Positions 7,857-17,155 are shown, numbered from the stretch's first letter. The stretch is 64,000 bases of DNA from Pseudomonadota bacterium (GCA_018814305.1 JAHJAA010000044.1:1-64000); one strand, 5' to 3'. Notes: generated by a model from the sequence alone, not told the origin. Translations and numbers: made by a program.

Positions 7857-8375
7857 ATGAACCCGCAACTCAAGGCTATTTTTTCCAGACGCAGTATTCG
7901 TAAATACCAAGCCCGGCCCGTTCCCGAAGAGTTGATCACCGACCTTCTGCAAGCAGCCATGGCCGCCCCTTCGGCGGTGGCCAAGGATCCCTGGCATTTT
8001 ATTGTGGTGCGAAGTCGGGATACGCTCAATGCGATCACCGAAATTCTACCCAACGGTAAGATGCTTCGGGAGGCCCCGGTTGCCCTGATTGTCTGTGGTG
8101 ACATCACCAAGGCCCATTTGCAGGAAGTGTCCTATATGCTCCAGGATCTCAGCGCTGCGGTGGAAAATATCCTGATCGCGGCCAATACCCTGGGGCTGGG
8201 GACCTGCTGGCTTGGAGTTCACCCCAGGGAGGATCGCCAGCAAGGGATTCGGCAACTCTTTACCCTTCCCGATCATATTATCCCCATGTGCGGTATTGCC
8301 CTCGGCTGGCCGGCAGACCATCTGGAACCCCGGACCCGCTATCAGCAGGAACGAGTCCATCTGGAGAAATGGTAA
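7857..8375 (+). CDS. Nitroreductase family FMN oxidoreductase
   Basis: A 172-residue protein beginning with the typical SRRSIRKYQARPVPEELI segment and the AAPSA FMN-contact motif near residue 40. It ends with the family's GLGTCWLGVHP and GIALGWPADH segments. Such enzymes reduce nitro compounds, quinones or flavins with NAD(P)H; the substrate is not predictable. Its strong ribosome site (AAAGGAGGAGG) lies just after the TPR lipoprotein stop. Full length and intact. Confidence 0.9.
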   Translation: MNPQLKAIFSRRSIRKYQARPVPEELITDLLQAAMAAPSAVAKDPWHFIVVRSRDTLNAITEILPNGKMLREAPVALIVCGDITKAHLQEVSYMLQDLSAAVENILIAANTLGLGTCWLGVHPREDRQQGIRQLFTLPDHIIPMCGIALGWPADHLEPRTRYQQERVHLEKW

Positions 8376-8627
8376 TCCGCCGGGGCGTCACTGGTGCAAT
8401 CCCACGAGGGGTAACGACTGCAGGGTAGGGTGGTGCTGTTCCCAGAAGAGAGGGGGCAGCGCTTGCTCGCATGGTTATCCGGGCTATTGTCTCGGTTGCA
8501 AGCCGAGGGTCGAAGAGGGAAAATTCGCATCAAAAAGAAAGTTCTAAGCTCGAGAGGTTGATTAATCCTGATTTGAAAAAAGAAAAGGGAGTCACCTCAA
8601 CCTGATCCCCCTTTGGCCCGCGCACAA

Positions 8628-8665
8628 CGAAAAAGCCCATCTCCTTTTCAGGAAACGGGCTTCTT
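8628..8665 (-). terminator. Intrinsic terminator after the 8741-9163 gene
   Basis: Read on the minus strand, AAGCCC and GGGCTT arms (8633-8638 with 8657-8662), with an inner TCCT/AGGA pair, are followed by a run of five T. It lies about 80 bases past the stop of the minus-strand gene. The remaining 8376-8627 sequence between the convergent genes shows no gene. Confidence 0.6.
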
Positions 8666-8740
8666 TTACCATCTCAAGCATCAATAACTTCGTTGCCCAG
8701 TCGCGATATCTTCTCGTCGCGGGGACTGATATTGCCCCAA

Positions 8741-9163
8741 TCAGGCATTTGCGATAATACTTCTTACTTCCTTGGCCAGGCTCTGAGAGGGGGTGACGGT
8801 TACGACCTTGTCCCCGATTGTGGCCGAATACCGGCTGTCACTATCACTTCGTTTATAGGCCTCAGCCAACTTATCGACGAGCGGCAACAATTTCTGCGGC
8901 GGGATTCCCTTTTCTTCGGAAAGAGTTTTAAAAGTATAGACTTTGCCATTCTCAATCCAGGCCATACCAAAATTCTTGGGCGGATTGCCGATAAAAACAT
9001 AGGCGCTGTCATCGGCCGGAACCACTTCCATGGGGTCTTTTACCTTGGAAGTCAACTCTTGGAGCGGCTCCTTCATTGCCTCTAACTTCTGGGCCGTACT
9101 TGTATTGACCGCAAGAGCCGGATACTTTTGACCCTTTCCAAATAATTTTTCTAAAAATCCCAT
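8741..9163 (-). CDS. Conserved-looking hypothetical protein, 140 aa
   Basis: The family is not recognised. It is a soluble, charged protein with no signal peptide or membrane segment. The start MGFLEKLFGKGQKYPAL has an amphipathic helix. The middle has a beta-like stretch (DDSAYVFIGNPPKNFGMAWI) and the C-terminus a helix (LVDKLAEAYKRSDSDS) and a further strand pair. A good AGGAGG site precedes the ATG and a terminator follows, so it is very likely expressed as a single gene. Confidence 0.6.
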   Translation of the reverse strand: MGFLEKLFGKGQKYPALAVNTSTAQKLEAMKEPLQELTSKVKDPMEVVPADDSAYVFIGNPPKNFGMAWIENGKVYTFKTLSEEKGIPPQKLLPLVDKLAEAYKRSDSDSRYSATIGDKVVTVTPSQSLAKEVRSIIANA

Positions 9164-9601
9164 GGCATCCTCCTCTTTTTTGATTTTACGGATAAGCCTG
9201 CAAATATGCCCGGCAATGGCAGTTGGTTGAAAAGCCCTGTCTCCAGCAATAAAACTTGATCATAACGGATCCAGCACGGTACAAAACGTACTTCTCGGGA
9301 TGGTCGCGGCGACTTTGGCGCCCGAAAGGGAACACGCAAAAGATAAGCGTGGCAGGTGAAATAAGCCATGGGCTTAACTTGCGTCCCGACCTATACGCTA
9401 AACCTAGCAAATTACCGTTGACAATGTCAACCGTCTCAAGGTTTTTTCAGGGCAACTTATTGTGTTTTGGCGTTATAAATGAGTTGAGCCGAGCAATTGT
9501 AGTGTGTTTTGTCGGTGCGCTGGTCCGCTGGTTACACCGGGATCTGGCCACGCTAACTGTCCGAACTGATATTATTATGCTTAGCAGGCTTTTCGGGGGG
9601 G

Positions 9602-9639
9602 CAATATTGACGTTTTTAAGGCCAAAAACGTCAATATTG
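9602..9639. repeat. Perfect 16-bp inverted repeat
   Basis: The arm caatattgacgttttt (9602-9617) is exactly complementary to 9624-9639 around the loop aaggcc. It has no flanking T-run beyond the stem itself. It abuts the end of the open stretch on the minus strand and could be a terminator or the worn end of a mobile element. Confidence 0.5.
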
Positions 9640-9641
9640 AG

Positions 9642-9797
9642 TTACATGAAGTAATCCTCGACGAACGGTATGCAGCGGGGAATCTCCAGTCCAAGAATCG
9701 GCCGGTAATGTTCTTCGAGGAAGAAGCAGAAGGGTGCTTTCCGGGAGGATGTTGTGATGTAACAGCAGTCTTGGTTTGTCTTGGCAATTTGCTGGAA
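9642..9797 (-). pseudogene. Possible C-terminal gene fragment
   Basis: A stop-to-stop frame of about 50 codons with protein-like composition (for example KAPFCFFLEEHYRPILGLEI) ending at a TAA. No start codon with a ribosome site is present, so it is at best the tail of a lost gene. I cannot assign the family. Confidence 0.25.
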
Positions 9798-10018
9798 TTA
9801 TTCAACTATTGTTGATTGTTGAGCGATTCGGCTCCGGTTGACTATTTTCTGTGAACGAGCAATTATGAATGGCATACATCGAAAAGAAATAAACAGGGAA
9901 CCATTAGGTCGGCAATCATGATATCTGGAGTGCTGAACTTCGTGAGAAGTTTGATCGGGCCTGGTTGGCCAGCCCAAGATCTGTGCCGCCGTTACGGCCA
10001 ATCCTAAAGGAACCAAAA

Positions 10019-10894
10019 ATGAATAACGAAACGCTGGTCCGGCTGGGCTCTTTTCTGGGGATTTTTATTGTCATGACGATTTGGGAGTTGGCGGCGCCAC
10101 GGCGGAGGCTGACGGTGGCCAAGGCGTACCGCTGGGGCAACAATCTGGGGCTGATTCTGATTGATACGCTGCTGGTGAAGCTGCTCTTTCCCATGGCGGC
10201 CATCGGGGTTGCGACCGTGGCCCACCAGCAAGGCTGGGGGCTATTGAACTATTGGCAGCTCCCGCAGCTACCGGCCATGATCATGAGCCTGCTTTTTCTT
10301 GATCTGGTCGTTTATCTGCAACATCTGTTGTTCCATGTCGCCCCAACCCTCTGGCGTCTGCATATGGTTCATCATGCTGACCTCGATATCGATGTGACCA
10401 CCGGGCTCCGTTTTCATCCCGTCGAGATCATTATTTCACTGGTCATCAAGATGGCGGCGGTCGCCGCCATCGGCCCGCCTGTCCTGGTGGTCCTGATTTT
10501 TGAGGTTACCTTAAACGGCACCGCCATGTTCAATCACAGTAATGTCCGGCTGCCGACCACGCTTGATACTGTGCTCCGCCTACTGGTGGTGACCCCGGAC
10601 ATGCACCGGGTTCACCATTCGGTGGCCATTCGTGAAACCAATACCAATTTTGGCTTTAATTTCCCCTGGTGGGACCGGTTGTTCGGCACCTATCGGGCCC
10701 AGCCGGTGGCGGGGCATACTGCCATGACTATCGGCCTCTCCCAGTATCGGGAGCCCCGCCAGGTCTCCCTGGATCGGTTGCTGCTGCTGCCGATAATCGG
10801 CGATCCCGGCCGGTACAGTCTCAAGCACATCGGTGGTGAGCCCAGGGCACCCAGACAACAGAAGAAGAATTATCCCAAAGGGGGAAAGTCTTAG
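10019..10894 (+). CDS. Sterol desaturase / fatty acid hydroxylase family membrane protein
   Basis: A 291-residue integral membrane protein with several hydrophobic segments. Three histidine clusters supply the di-iron ligands of this superfamily: HLLFH near residue 100, WRLHMVHHAD near 115, and MHRVHHS near 197. It probably hydroxylates or otherwise oxidises a lipid in the inner membrane; the substrate is unknown. The ATG at 10019 is preferred because AAAGGA lies upstream; the open frame continues further back without a plausible start. An 11-bp inverted repeat spans its stop codon. Confidence 0.85.
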   Translation: MNNETLVRLGSFLGIFIVMTIWELAAPRRRLTVAKAYRWGNNLGLILIDTLLVKLLFPMAAIGVATVAHQQGWGLLNYWQLPQLPAMIMSLLFLDLVVYLQHLLFHVAPTLWRLHMVHHADLDIDVTTGLRFHPVEIIISLVIKMAAVAAIGPPVLVVLIFEVTLNGTAMFNHSNVRLPTTLDTVLRLLVVTPDMHRVHHSVAIRETNTNFGFNFPWWDRLFGTYRAQPVAGHTAMTIGLSQYREPRQVSLDRLLLLPIIGDPGRYSLKHIGGEPRAPRQQKKNYPKGGKS

Positions 10895-10911
10895 AGACCG
10901 CCCCCTTTGGG
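10874..10911. terminator. Inverted repeat across the desaturase stop codon
   Basis: CCCAAAGGGGG (10874-10884) pairs perfectly with 10901-10911 around a 16-base loop that contains the TAG stop. No T-run follows, so it may terminate weakly or protect the mRNA 3' end. Confidence 0.4.
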
Positions 10912-11037
10912 GTAATCGATTGGAGAAAAAAATGTCACAGGTTAATCGAGGAAGTCGGGGGGCTGGGATGGAGGAATGGAGCGCTCTTGCGTTTTATGTG
11001 TTTGCTGAAGAAATCGGAGCGTGAGGGGAATTTTCGC

Positions 11038-11814
11038 ATGAAATTTCTTGATGCCCATCTTCATTTGCAGGATAAGCGCTTTCAGGGTATGGCCCAAGAG
11101 TTGATTGCTGCTGCTGGTACAGCAGGAGTTGCGCGCCAGATCTGTTGCGCAACCTCAGAAAAAGACTGGGGCCAGGTGGTGGAGTTGGCGGCGCGCCATT
11201 CGGAAGTTTTGCCCATGCTTGGGGTGCACCCCTGGTGGGCCCATAAGGTACAGCCAGGATGGCGGGAACGGTATCTTGAAATGTTAACCATGACCGGGGC
11301 GGGAGTTGGCGAGATCGGTCTGTGCAGTCTGGTGGAACCTGATCCCTCGGCCCAGGAGAAAGTCTTTGCCGCTCAGTTGGCAGTGGCCGCTGAGCTGAAC
11401 AGGCCGGTTGCGGTTCATTGTGTTCGGCGCTGGGGACGAATGCTTGAGGTGCTGGCCGATTTTTATCCCCAGGAAGCGGGCTTGATGATTCATGCCTTTG
11501 GGGCCTCACCAGAGATTATGGATCGACTCCTGGCCCTGGGAGCCATGCTTTCGTTTTCAGGCCGGTTGGCAGATCCTCGCAACGAAAAGATGCGCAGGCT
11601 TTTTCAGGAGGCTCCTCTGGAAAGGATCCTTCTGGAAAGTGATGCCCCGGATATGTACTGTGGGCCGTTGGTCGGTGATACCTCAGGGAAAAAGAGTAAT
11701 AGTGAGCCGGTCATGACCGCCAAACTGTACCGCTTTGCGGCTGATTTAAAAAATATGGATCTTGAGCGATTCGCTGCCCAGGTATGGGAAAATGGACAGA
11801 TTTTTACGCATTGA
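11038..11814 (+). CDS. TatD-family metal-dependent hydrolase
   Basis: A 258-residue protein of the amidohydrolase fold. It starts with the metal motif DAHLHLQD, followed by VHPWW (~60), GEIGL (~90), HCVRRWG (~125), IHAFGAS (~150) and the C-terminal ESDAPDM (~200), as in TatD-type deoxyribonucleases. The ATG at 11038 is chosen because the family begins right at this motif; the longer frame from 10987 has no conserved extension. Its 3' end overlaps the next gene by 23 bases. Likely a cytoplasmic nuclease or related hydrolase; the exact substrate is unknown. Confidence 0.85.
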   Translation: MKFLDAHLHLQDKRFQGMAQELIAAAGTAGVARQICCATSEKDWGQVVELAARHSEVLPMLGVHPWWAHKVQPGWRERYLEMLTMTGAGVGEIGLCSLVEPDPSAQEKVFAAQLAVAAELNRPVAVHCVRRWGRMLEVLADFYPQEAGLMIHAFGASPEIMDRLLALGAMLSFSGRLADPRNEKMRRLFQEAPLERILLESDAPDMYCGPLVGDTSGKKSNSEPVMTAKLYRFAADLKNMDLERFAAQVWENGQIFTH

Positions 11815-12541
11815 ACGGCTGCTTGGCCCTGAGCGCTTTGCCCGTCTTACCAGGAGCATGGTGACGATAGCGGGCCTGGGGGCTGTGGGTGGCTATGTTA
11901 TGGAAGGGCTGGCGCGGGCCGGGATCGGACGGATTCGGGTTATTGATTTCGACCTGATTCAGCAGGATAATATCAATCGTCAGATTCTGGCTCTGGAGAG
12001 TACGGTTGGCATGAGCAAGGCCCAGGCGGCCCGGCAACGGGTGCTGCAGATCAACCCCCACTGCCGGGTGGAGGCCCTTGAGTTGTTCATCGATAGCGAC
12101 AGCATGGAAAAGGTTTTGTCTCCGAAGCCCGATCTGGTGATCGATGCCATTGATTCCTTGGGCCCAAAGGTTTCCCTGCTGGCTGCCTGTGTGTCGGAAG
12201 AGATTGAGGTCATCTCATCCATGGGGGCGGCGCTCAGGACCGATCCGAGCCTGGTCCGCTGTGGTGATCTGATGCAGACCAAAAACTGCCCTCTGGCCCG
12301 GCGGGTCCGCCGGGAACTCCGGAAACGCGGGGTGGGTGAAGGAATAACGTGCGTCTACTCAACCGAGTCGGTGGATTTTTCCTATGTGGATCCGGAGGAG
12401 GAGACGGTGCGTGATGATGCCTTGCCGGAGCATGGTCGAGGTCGAAAACGCAGGGTGTTGGGCAGTCTCCCCACCTTGACCGGCATCTTCGGACTCACCA
12501 TTGCCAATTTGGCCATCAAAAAACTGAGCACTCTACCATGA
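11792..12541 (+). CDS. tcdA: ThiF/MoeB-type E1-like enzyme, TcdA (CsdL)-like
   Basis: A 249-residue protein with the adenylate-forming ThiF fold: the nucleotide-binding GLGAVGGYVMEGLARAGIG lies near residue 25, then DFDLIQQDNINRQ near 55 and VIDAIDSLGPKV near 115. The length and the RRVRRELRKRGV segment fit tRNA threonylcarbamoyladenosine dehydratase, which cyclises t6A37 of tRNA with ATP. Start ATG 11792 lies inside the TatD gene, so the two are probably coupled. The symbol rests on family resemblance only; other ThiF-like roles are possible. Confidence 0.82.
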   Translation: MDRFLRIERLLGPERFARLTRSMVTIAGLGAVGGYVMEGLARAGIGRIRVIDFDLIQQDNINRQILALESTVGMSKAQAARQRVLQINPHCRVEALELFIDSDSMEKVLSPKPDLVIDAIDSLGPKVSLLAACVSEEIEVISSMGAALRTDPSLVRCGDLMQTKNCPLARRVRRELRKRGVGEGITCVYSTESVDFSYVDPEEETVRDDALPEHGRGRKRRVLGSLPTLTGIFGLTIANLAIKKLSTLP

Positions 12542-12560
12542 TTCAGAGCTCAGTATATTC

Positions 12561-13451
12561 TTACATGCCCAATGAGGCCAGTAAATCGTCCACATCCTGT
12601 TGGTCCGCGCCACTCATCTGGCCCGGGGTCAGGTTATCCTCACGGATCTCTGCCGGTTCCTTTTCAAAGAGTTCATTCAGGTTTTTCAGGGTCAGCATAA
12701 ATTTTTGATCTGAGATCTGATCCTCTGAATACAACTCCATTGATTTTATGAGATGATCACTAAAGGTCTTTTTGAAAAGCTTTTTCTGTTCTTCCGTTAA
12801 ACGGGGAACCTCAGCGAGGACACTTGCTTCGATCTGTTCCATCAGCGCCATCTGCTTCTCTTTCATCCCCTGATAGTTGTTGTTCACATGGGCAAGCTCT
12901 TGACTGCATGATTTGATAACCTTTTTGATCTGCTCAGATTTGCGGGTCAGCTCCGCCGTTCGTTCCTTCACCCTTTTCTCAAGCCCTTCATTGAGTGAGG
13001 TGATCTCCTGCTCAGTTTCTTTTCTCTTGGTTATTTCGTTGATAATCGCAGTGAAATAGAGATTTTCTTCGTCTTCATCCTGGATCTTGGAAACAGAGAT
13101 GTCGATCCATTTGGTTTTCCGGTCAACCGTGACTGTGGTTTCAAAAACTTTGCTCTCGCTTTGGAGAAAGGCCAGGTATTCCAGATACTCACATTTTGAA
13201 CAGGGTGTTTCATGATCAAAGCCAAAAAGGTCTAATCCTCCGCGTGGGTAGACAGGGACGAAGGCTGTTGGTTTGATGTTCTTCACCGCCGGAATCAGTT
13301 CGGAAAAATTCAATCCTTCGATCAGCCCTTCATCCTTTTCAAAAATAACCCGCACCGCAGGGGTTGCATTGAGGATTGTTCCCTGGTCGTCCATGGTCAG
13401 CAGCACAAAATCGGCTGTTATCAATATGATATCACTGATATCGGTAATCAT
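12561..13451 (-). CDS. PAS-domain protein with coiled coil, no output domain seen
   Basis: A 296-residue cytoplasmic protein. A PAS fold occupies roughly residues 1-145 (LLTMDDQGTILNATPAV near the start, ending ITKRKETEQEI). A long charged coiled coil (~145-215, KRVKERTAELTRKSEQIKKV) and a helical C-terminal part follow, ending in the acidic tail QQDVDDLLASLGM. There is no histidine kinase, GGDEF or other catalytic domain. The tail resembles short C-terminal docking segments of some chemotaxis and flagellar proteins, which is only suggestive. It probably senses a signal and acts by protein contact. Convergent with tcdA. Confidence 0.75.
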   Translation of the reverse strand: MITDISDIILITADFVLLTMDDQGTILNATPAVRVIFEKDEGLIEGLNFSELIPAVKNIKPTAFVPVYPRGGLDLFGFDHETPCSKCEYLEYLAFLQSESKVFETTVTVDRKTKWIDISVSKIQDEDEENLYFTAIINEITKRKETEQEITSLNEGLEKRVKERTAELTRKSEQIKKVIKSCSQELAHVNNNYQGMKEKQMALMEQIEASVLAEVPRLTEEQKKLFKKTFSDHLIKSMELYSEDQISDQKFMLTLKNLNELFEKEPAEIREDNLTPGQMSGADQQDVDDLLASLGM

Positions 13452-13519
13452 CGTCTGTCGGCCCTCTGCTCATTGAAAAATTGACTCTATGACTCCCTCA
13501 TTTGGCAGGGAAGTGGCAT

Positions 13520-13714
13520 ATGGATGATCGTACTTTCGTCCGACACTATCAGCAGGTTGAACGGGAAGCGGATATGTTCCATCTGCCATTGGATGGGGGT
13601 ATGCTTTTTGGAGTGCGCATGACCCTTTTACAGGTTCGCATGATGGAGTCCTTTTTGTCAACCAGCCAAGGGAGCGAACTTTTCTCCGGAAGGGTAAGAC
13701 CTCCTTTGTTTTAA
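13520..13714 (+). CDS. Possible small protein, 64 aa
   Basis: The open frame starts at an ATG preceded by AGGGAAG and encodes a 64-residue polar product with an amphipathic central helix (DGGMLFGVRMTLLQVRMMES). It fills a gap between the PAS gene and the broken secreted gene. No family is recognised; composition is only mildly gene-like. A further 33-codon frame at 13725-13826 is of similar doubtful status. Confidence 0.3.
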   Translation: MDDRTFVRHYQQVEREADMFHLPLDGGMLFGVRMTLLQVRMMESFLSTSQGSELFSGRVRPPLF

Positions 13715-13963
13715 TTATTTGCAGATGAATTTTGATAATGCAGGAGGCGCTTTTGAGCGTCTGAAAGCAGGGTATAGAGTCTTTGGGGACGATTACTCAT
13801 TACACCCCTGGTGGTGTTACCCATAGGAAAATTCCTCATTTTTCAAAGAGAAGGTTTCCACGGGGGTGGATGTTGACCTTTAAAACCACAATATCATTAT
13901 TCAAGTGTGATCCCGTTACCTTTTGTCTTTTGCCCAAATTGCCTCGCGTATGGAGAATACCTA

Positions 13964-14841
13964 ATGAAAAAAATTGTATTGCTGCCTCTATTGGCCGTTG
14001 TCTTCTTGTTTTCCTGCATCCGGCCATGGCCAGTGACAGTAAAGAAGTGCGTAAACAACGGCAGGTTGCTCAAAAGGATCGCCTGGGCAAGAAGAAAGAA
14101 CGAACGGAAGAGATCCAGAACAGAACAAAGTCTTTAGGGATTTCGCCCAAGAACTCAATGGTGAATATAAGCTGCAGTTGGATGAGATCGACACCGAATT
14201 CAAGTTGAAAGAGATCGATCTGGAGGCTGAATACGACGCTAACGCCGCTGAGGCGGAGGCTGCATATCAAAAGAAACTTGCCGAACTCTTTCTGACTCCG
14301 GGAGTGACCTTTGATCAGGTAACAATTGAGAAACTGCAGGCCGATGGAAAAGCCTATGCCGATGAGTTGTTTCGCTCAAAAAACAATCCGCAGAAAAGGT
14401 AGCCCATCAAAAGCGCAAAAACCAACTCTTTAATGACATAGACAAGAAAGCTCTCGAAGAGGCGCTATCACTGGGGTTGACCAAGGAATACTCCCCGATT
14501 CCAGCCACCGCCATTGGTGACGGTTTCACCACACAAGAGGAGCGATGGAATGAAAGCGAACTGAAGGAGGTCGAGAAAATCAAGGAAAAGATCCAGCCGA
14601 CCCTGAATCCATTTCGGAAAGGAGAAATCTTGAGGGATTTGGTGCTCCAAAATTTGAATGAAGACTTTACGCTGACCTGGGATGAAAAAGCAGAACTGCT
14701 GGCTTTGGAGGCCAAACAGCTTTTCAATAAGACCGTGTTGCTGCAGGGAGTTCGCGGGAAGGATTTGATCAACAGGCGTTTATAACAGACGTGGCTGATA
14801 TCAATAAGGAGAAAAAAGCTGATCATAATCAAGTACGATAA
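13964..14841 (+). pseudogene. Secreted coiled-coil protein gene broken by four single-base losses
   Basis: The start has a good GGAGAA site and a signal peptide (MKKIVLLPLLAVVFLF). The signal-peptide frame must shift to reach the mature sequence (HPAMASDSKEVRKQRQV). Three further shifts join EIQNRTKSF to RDFAQELNGEYK, LFRSKK to QSAEKVAHQ, and LLQGVRG to EGFDQQAFI. Each is repaired by adding one base to a short homopolymer: T4 at 14009, T3 at 14133, A6 at 14378, G3 at 14756. The repaired product is about 293 residues, exported, highly charged and helical. It is either a decaying gene or affected by base-calling errors. No family recognised. Confidence 0.7.
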
Positions 14842-15030
14842 AATAGCGGAGCAGAACCGGGTGAAACGGCGGGAAAAGAGGAAGAATATTCTCGGGAATT
14901 GACAGATGGCCGGGGCATTGCCCCTTGGCTGGAGACGATGCCAGGGTGGTTTAGACCTTTTTGCGCTGTCGGTCGAGATTCCCAGGGTCTGATTTTTTTT
15001 AGTTTCGAAATCGAATGGCTTCTCTTGATG

Positions 15031-16368
15031 TTATTCGATTGTTGCTCCCGCAGAGATTGGCCAGCGTAAGGTGAAGCGGGCGCCGCCGATGGGCGCCTCC
15101 TCGACGATCACCTCGGCGCCATGCCAGTCGGCTATCCGCTGGACAATAGCCAATCCCAGGCCATACCCGCTGGCTTCACGCTCTTCGTCCTGATTCAATC
15201 TTACGAAGGGTTCGAAAATCCGCTTCCGGTCCGCTGCGGCGATTCCGGGGCCATCGTCGTCCACATGGATCAGGTGCCGCTTTTCGGTGGTTTCCAGGGT
15301 AAGGTGGATGCGCTGCCGGGTGTAGCGTTCGGCGTTCTGCAGCAGATTGCGCACGGCCCGTTCAAGAAAACGGGGATTGACCAGGGCCGGCATTTTGGTG
15401 TCAGGGCTGTTGATCCGGAAATCGATCCGGAGATGGTCGTTTTCCTCATTCCAGATGGTGGTGAGCTCTTGGAGCCAGGGCGCCAAATCTAACTGCTCTT
15501 TGGGGGGATGGAAATTTTCATGATCGAAACGGGCATAGGTGAGCAGTTCGGTGACCAGCATATCCAGTTCATCGATGTCGCGACGGATTTCATCCTGGCG
15601 CTTCTCCCGTTCCGCGCTTTTTTTGGCGTTTGCCATCATCTCCATGTTGAAACGGATCCGAGCCAGGGGGGTCCGCAGTTCATGGGAGACCATATGGGTC
15701 AATTCCCGGTGGGAGGCAATCAGTTTCTGGATCCGGTTGGCCATGTGATTAAACGCCTCGGCCAGAGGGGAGAGGGATGATCGTTTGGAGATGGTGGTCC
15801 GGGCATCGAGCTCCCCCCGGCCAAAGGCCGTTGCCGCTGTGCTGAGCCGGTTGAGATTTCTGGCCAGGGGCAGGGCCCAGAGCAGGGCGAAGCCGAAAAA
15901 CAGCACCGCGATAATCAGATAAAACATCAACTGGATCTTTTGCAGTTTGGCTTTGAATTCTGGTTGGTCCTCGCGGGTTGGGATGGGACCCATGGTGAGG
16001 ATCTGACCGCTGTGGCCTATCTGGTGCAGAAAGACCTCGCCGTCACCCTGGACAACGACATCCCCCTTGTTCAGGCTCAAGGCTTCCGATTCCGTGGTAT
16101 CCATAGCAGCAAGTGTTGTGATGGTGATCGGAAAGGCAAAGTGGCCCTGCAACTCCACCACGGTGTTCTCCCAGTCAGCCATGGGCCGGCGGCTTAAATC
16201 TGCCTCAATGGTATGGTAAAAACCGCGGACGATATCGCTCCAGTAAGATTCTGACTCGTGCTGGTAAAAATCTCTGATGACCATGGTGAAAAGCGGACCA
16301 AGGCAGAAGTTGATAATCAGAAAAATTGCCAGCATGTAAAGATAGATCTGAATAACGATGCGTTTCAT
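15031..16368 (-). CDS. rstB: RstB-like sensor histidine kinase
   Basis: A 445-residue membrane kinase. It has TM1 at ~5-30, a periplasmic domain of ~110 residues, TM2 at ~145-165, a HAMP domain (~170-220), the H-box HMVSHELRTPLARIRF (~230), the N-box RNLLQNAERYT, the G1 box DDGPGIA and the G2 box GYGLGLAIV. The N-terminus, the GPIPT segment before TM2 and the FEPFVRLNQDEER stretch closely resemble RstB of enterobacteria. It is downstream of and co-oriented with its response regulator (64-base gap). The stimulus is not evident. The symbol is by resemblance. Confidence 0.88.
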   Translation of the reverse strand: MKRIVIQIYLYMLAIFLIINFCLGPLFTMVIRDFYQHESESYWSDIVRGFYHTIEADLSRRPMADWENTVVELQGHFAFPITITTLAAMDTTESEALSLNKGDVVVQGDGEVFLHQIGHSGQILTMGPIPTREDQPEFKAKLQKIQLMFYLIIAVLFFGFALLWALPLARNLNRLSTAATAFGRGELDARTTISKRSSLSPLAEAFNHMANRIQKLIASHRELTHMVSHELRTPLARIRFNMEMMANAKKSAEREKRQDEIRRDIDELDMLVTELLTYARFDHENFHPPKEQLDLAPWLQELTTIWNEENDHLRIDFRINSPDTKMPALVNPRFLERAVRNLLQNAERYTRQRIHLTLETTEKRHLIHVDDDGPGIAAADRKRIFEPFVRLNQDEEREASGYGLGLAIVQRIADWHGAEVIVEEAPIGGARFTLRWPISAGATIE

Positions 16369-16432
16369 AGGAGTGATCCGGTGTTATCGTGTCGTTGGAT
16401 AGAGTGTGGCTTCGGCATATCCTGTGGGGGTA

Positions 16433-17155
16433 TTACCAGGCATCCTTGACCAGGAGGTATCCCTTGCCCCAGATAGTCTTGATTCTTCTGGGGGAGGAGG
16501 AGTCATCCCCCAGTTTTTTTCTGAGCCGGGATACGGCGACATCGACGCTGCGATCCGAGCCATCGTAATCAAATCCCCGCAATACCCGGAAGATGGTATC
16601 CCGATCCAGGACGGTCCCGGCATTGGCCGCAAGTAACCAAAGCAGTTCAAACTCACCGGTGGTGACTTCCACATCCTGACCTGCCAGGGTGACGCGATGG
16701 GCCGTGCGGCTCATTAAAAGTTCGCCCAGGTTCAGTTCCGGATCGGAGCTTTCCACCGGTTCCTGGGGAAGGCCATCTGCGCTTCGGGACGAACGCCGCA
16801 GCAAGGCCCGGATCCGAGCCAGCAAGACCCTGGGTTCCACCGGCTTTTTGACGTAATCGTCGGCTCCCATCTCCAGGCCGGCCACCTGGTCCATATCGTC
16901 TTCCCGGGCGGTGAGGATCAGGACGGCACCATTGAAATCGGCCCGGATTTGCTGCAACACAGTCAAGCCGTCCTTGCCGGGCAACATTAAATCCAGTACC
17001 ACCAATGCCGGCCGTTCGTGGAGGATTCTTTGGACCGCACGGTCCCCCCTTCGTTCAACCGCAGCCTGGTACCCTTGTTGCTGGAGGTAGTCCCGGATCA
17101 GTTCGGCCAGACGCCGGTCATCTTCGACCACCAAAATATGTTGGCATTCCTGCAT
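16433..17155 (-). CDS. rstA: RstA-like OmpR-family response regulator
   Basis: A 240-residue protein. The receiver domain (~5-120) has the acidic pocket VVEDD, phospho-acceptor aspartate in LVVLDLMLPGKDG and the lysine in DYVKKPVEP. The winged helix (~140-238) contains FELLWLLAANAG and DRSVDVAVSRLRKKLGDD, nearly the RstA sequence. The ATG at 17155 is chosen for its AGGGAGG site. The divergent upstream region contains a near-match to the E. coli RstA box (17257-17270), so it probably regulates itself and/or the envelope cluster at 17537. Confidence 0.9.
   Translation of the reverse strand: MQECQHILVVEDDRRLAELIRDYLQQQGYQAAVERRGDRAVQRILHERPALVVLDLMLPGKDGLTVLQQIRADFNGAVLILTAREDDMDQVAGLEMGADDYVKKPVEPRVLLARIRALLRRSSRSADGLPQEPVESSDPELNLGELLMSRTAHRVTLAGQDVEVTTGEFELLWLLAANAGTVLDRDTIFRVLRGFDYDGSDRSVDVAVSRLRKKLGDDSSSPRRIKTIWGKGYLLVKDAW

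Larger units (their letters stand above)
9164..10018. other. Long intergenic region with remnants
   Basis: No intact gene is visible. It holds a degenerate repeat copy (~9548), a perfect 16-bp inverted repeat with a 6-base loop (9602-9639) and a minus-strand open stretch with coding-like composition but no good start (9642-9797). It looks like decayed mobile or gene-fragment DNA. Confidence 0.45.

Noticed and set aside
9256-9654. 132-codon plus-strand frame in an intergenic region
   Set aside because: No ribosome site, no signal or domain, and it crosses the inverted repeat.
14786-15030. Further open stretches after the broken coiled-coil gene
   Set aside because: Short basic frames (for example ending near 14900) look faintly coding, but they need a different kind of shift to join the upstream frame and have no start of their own.
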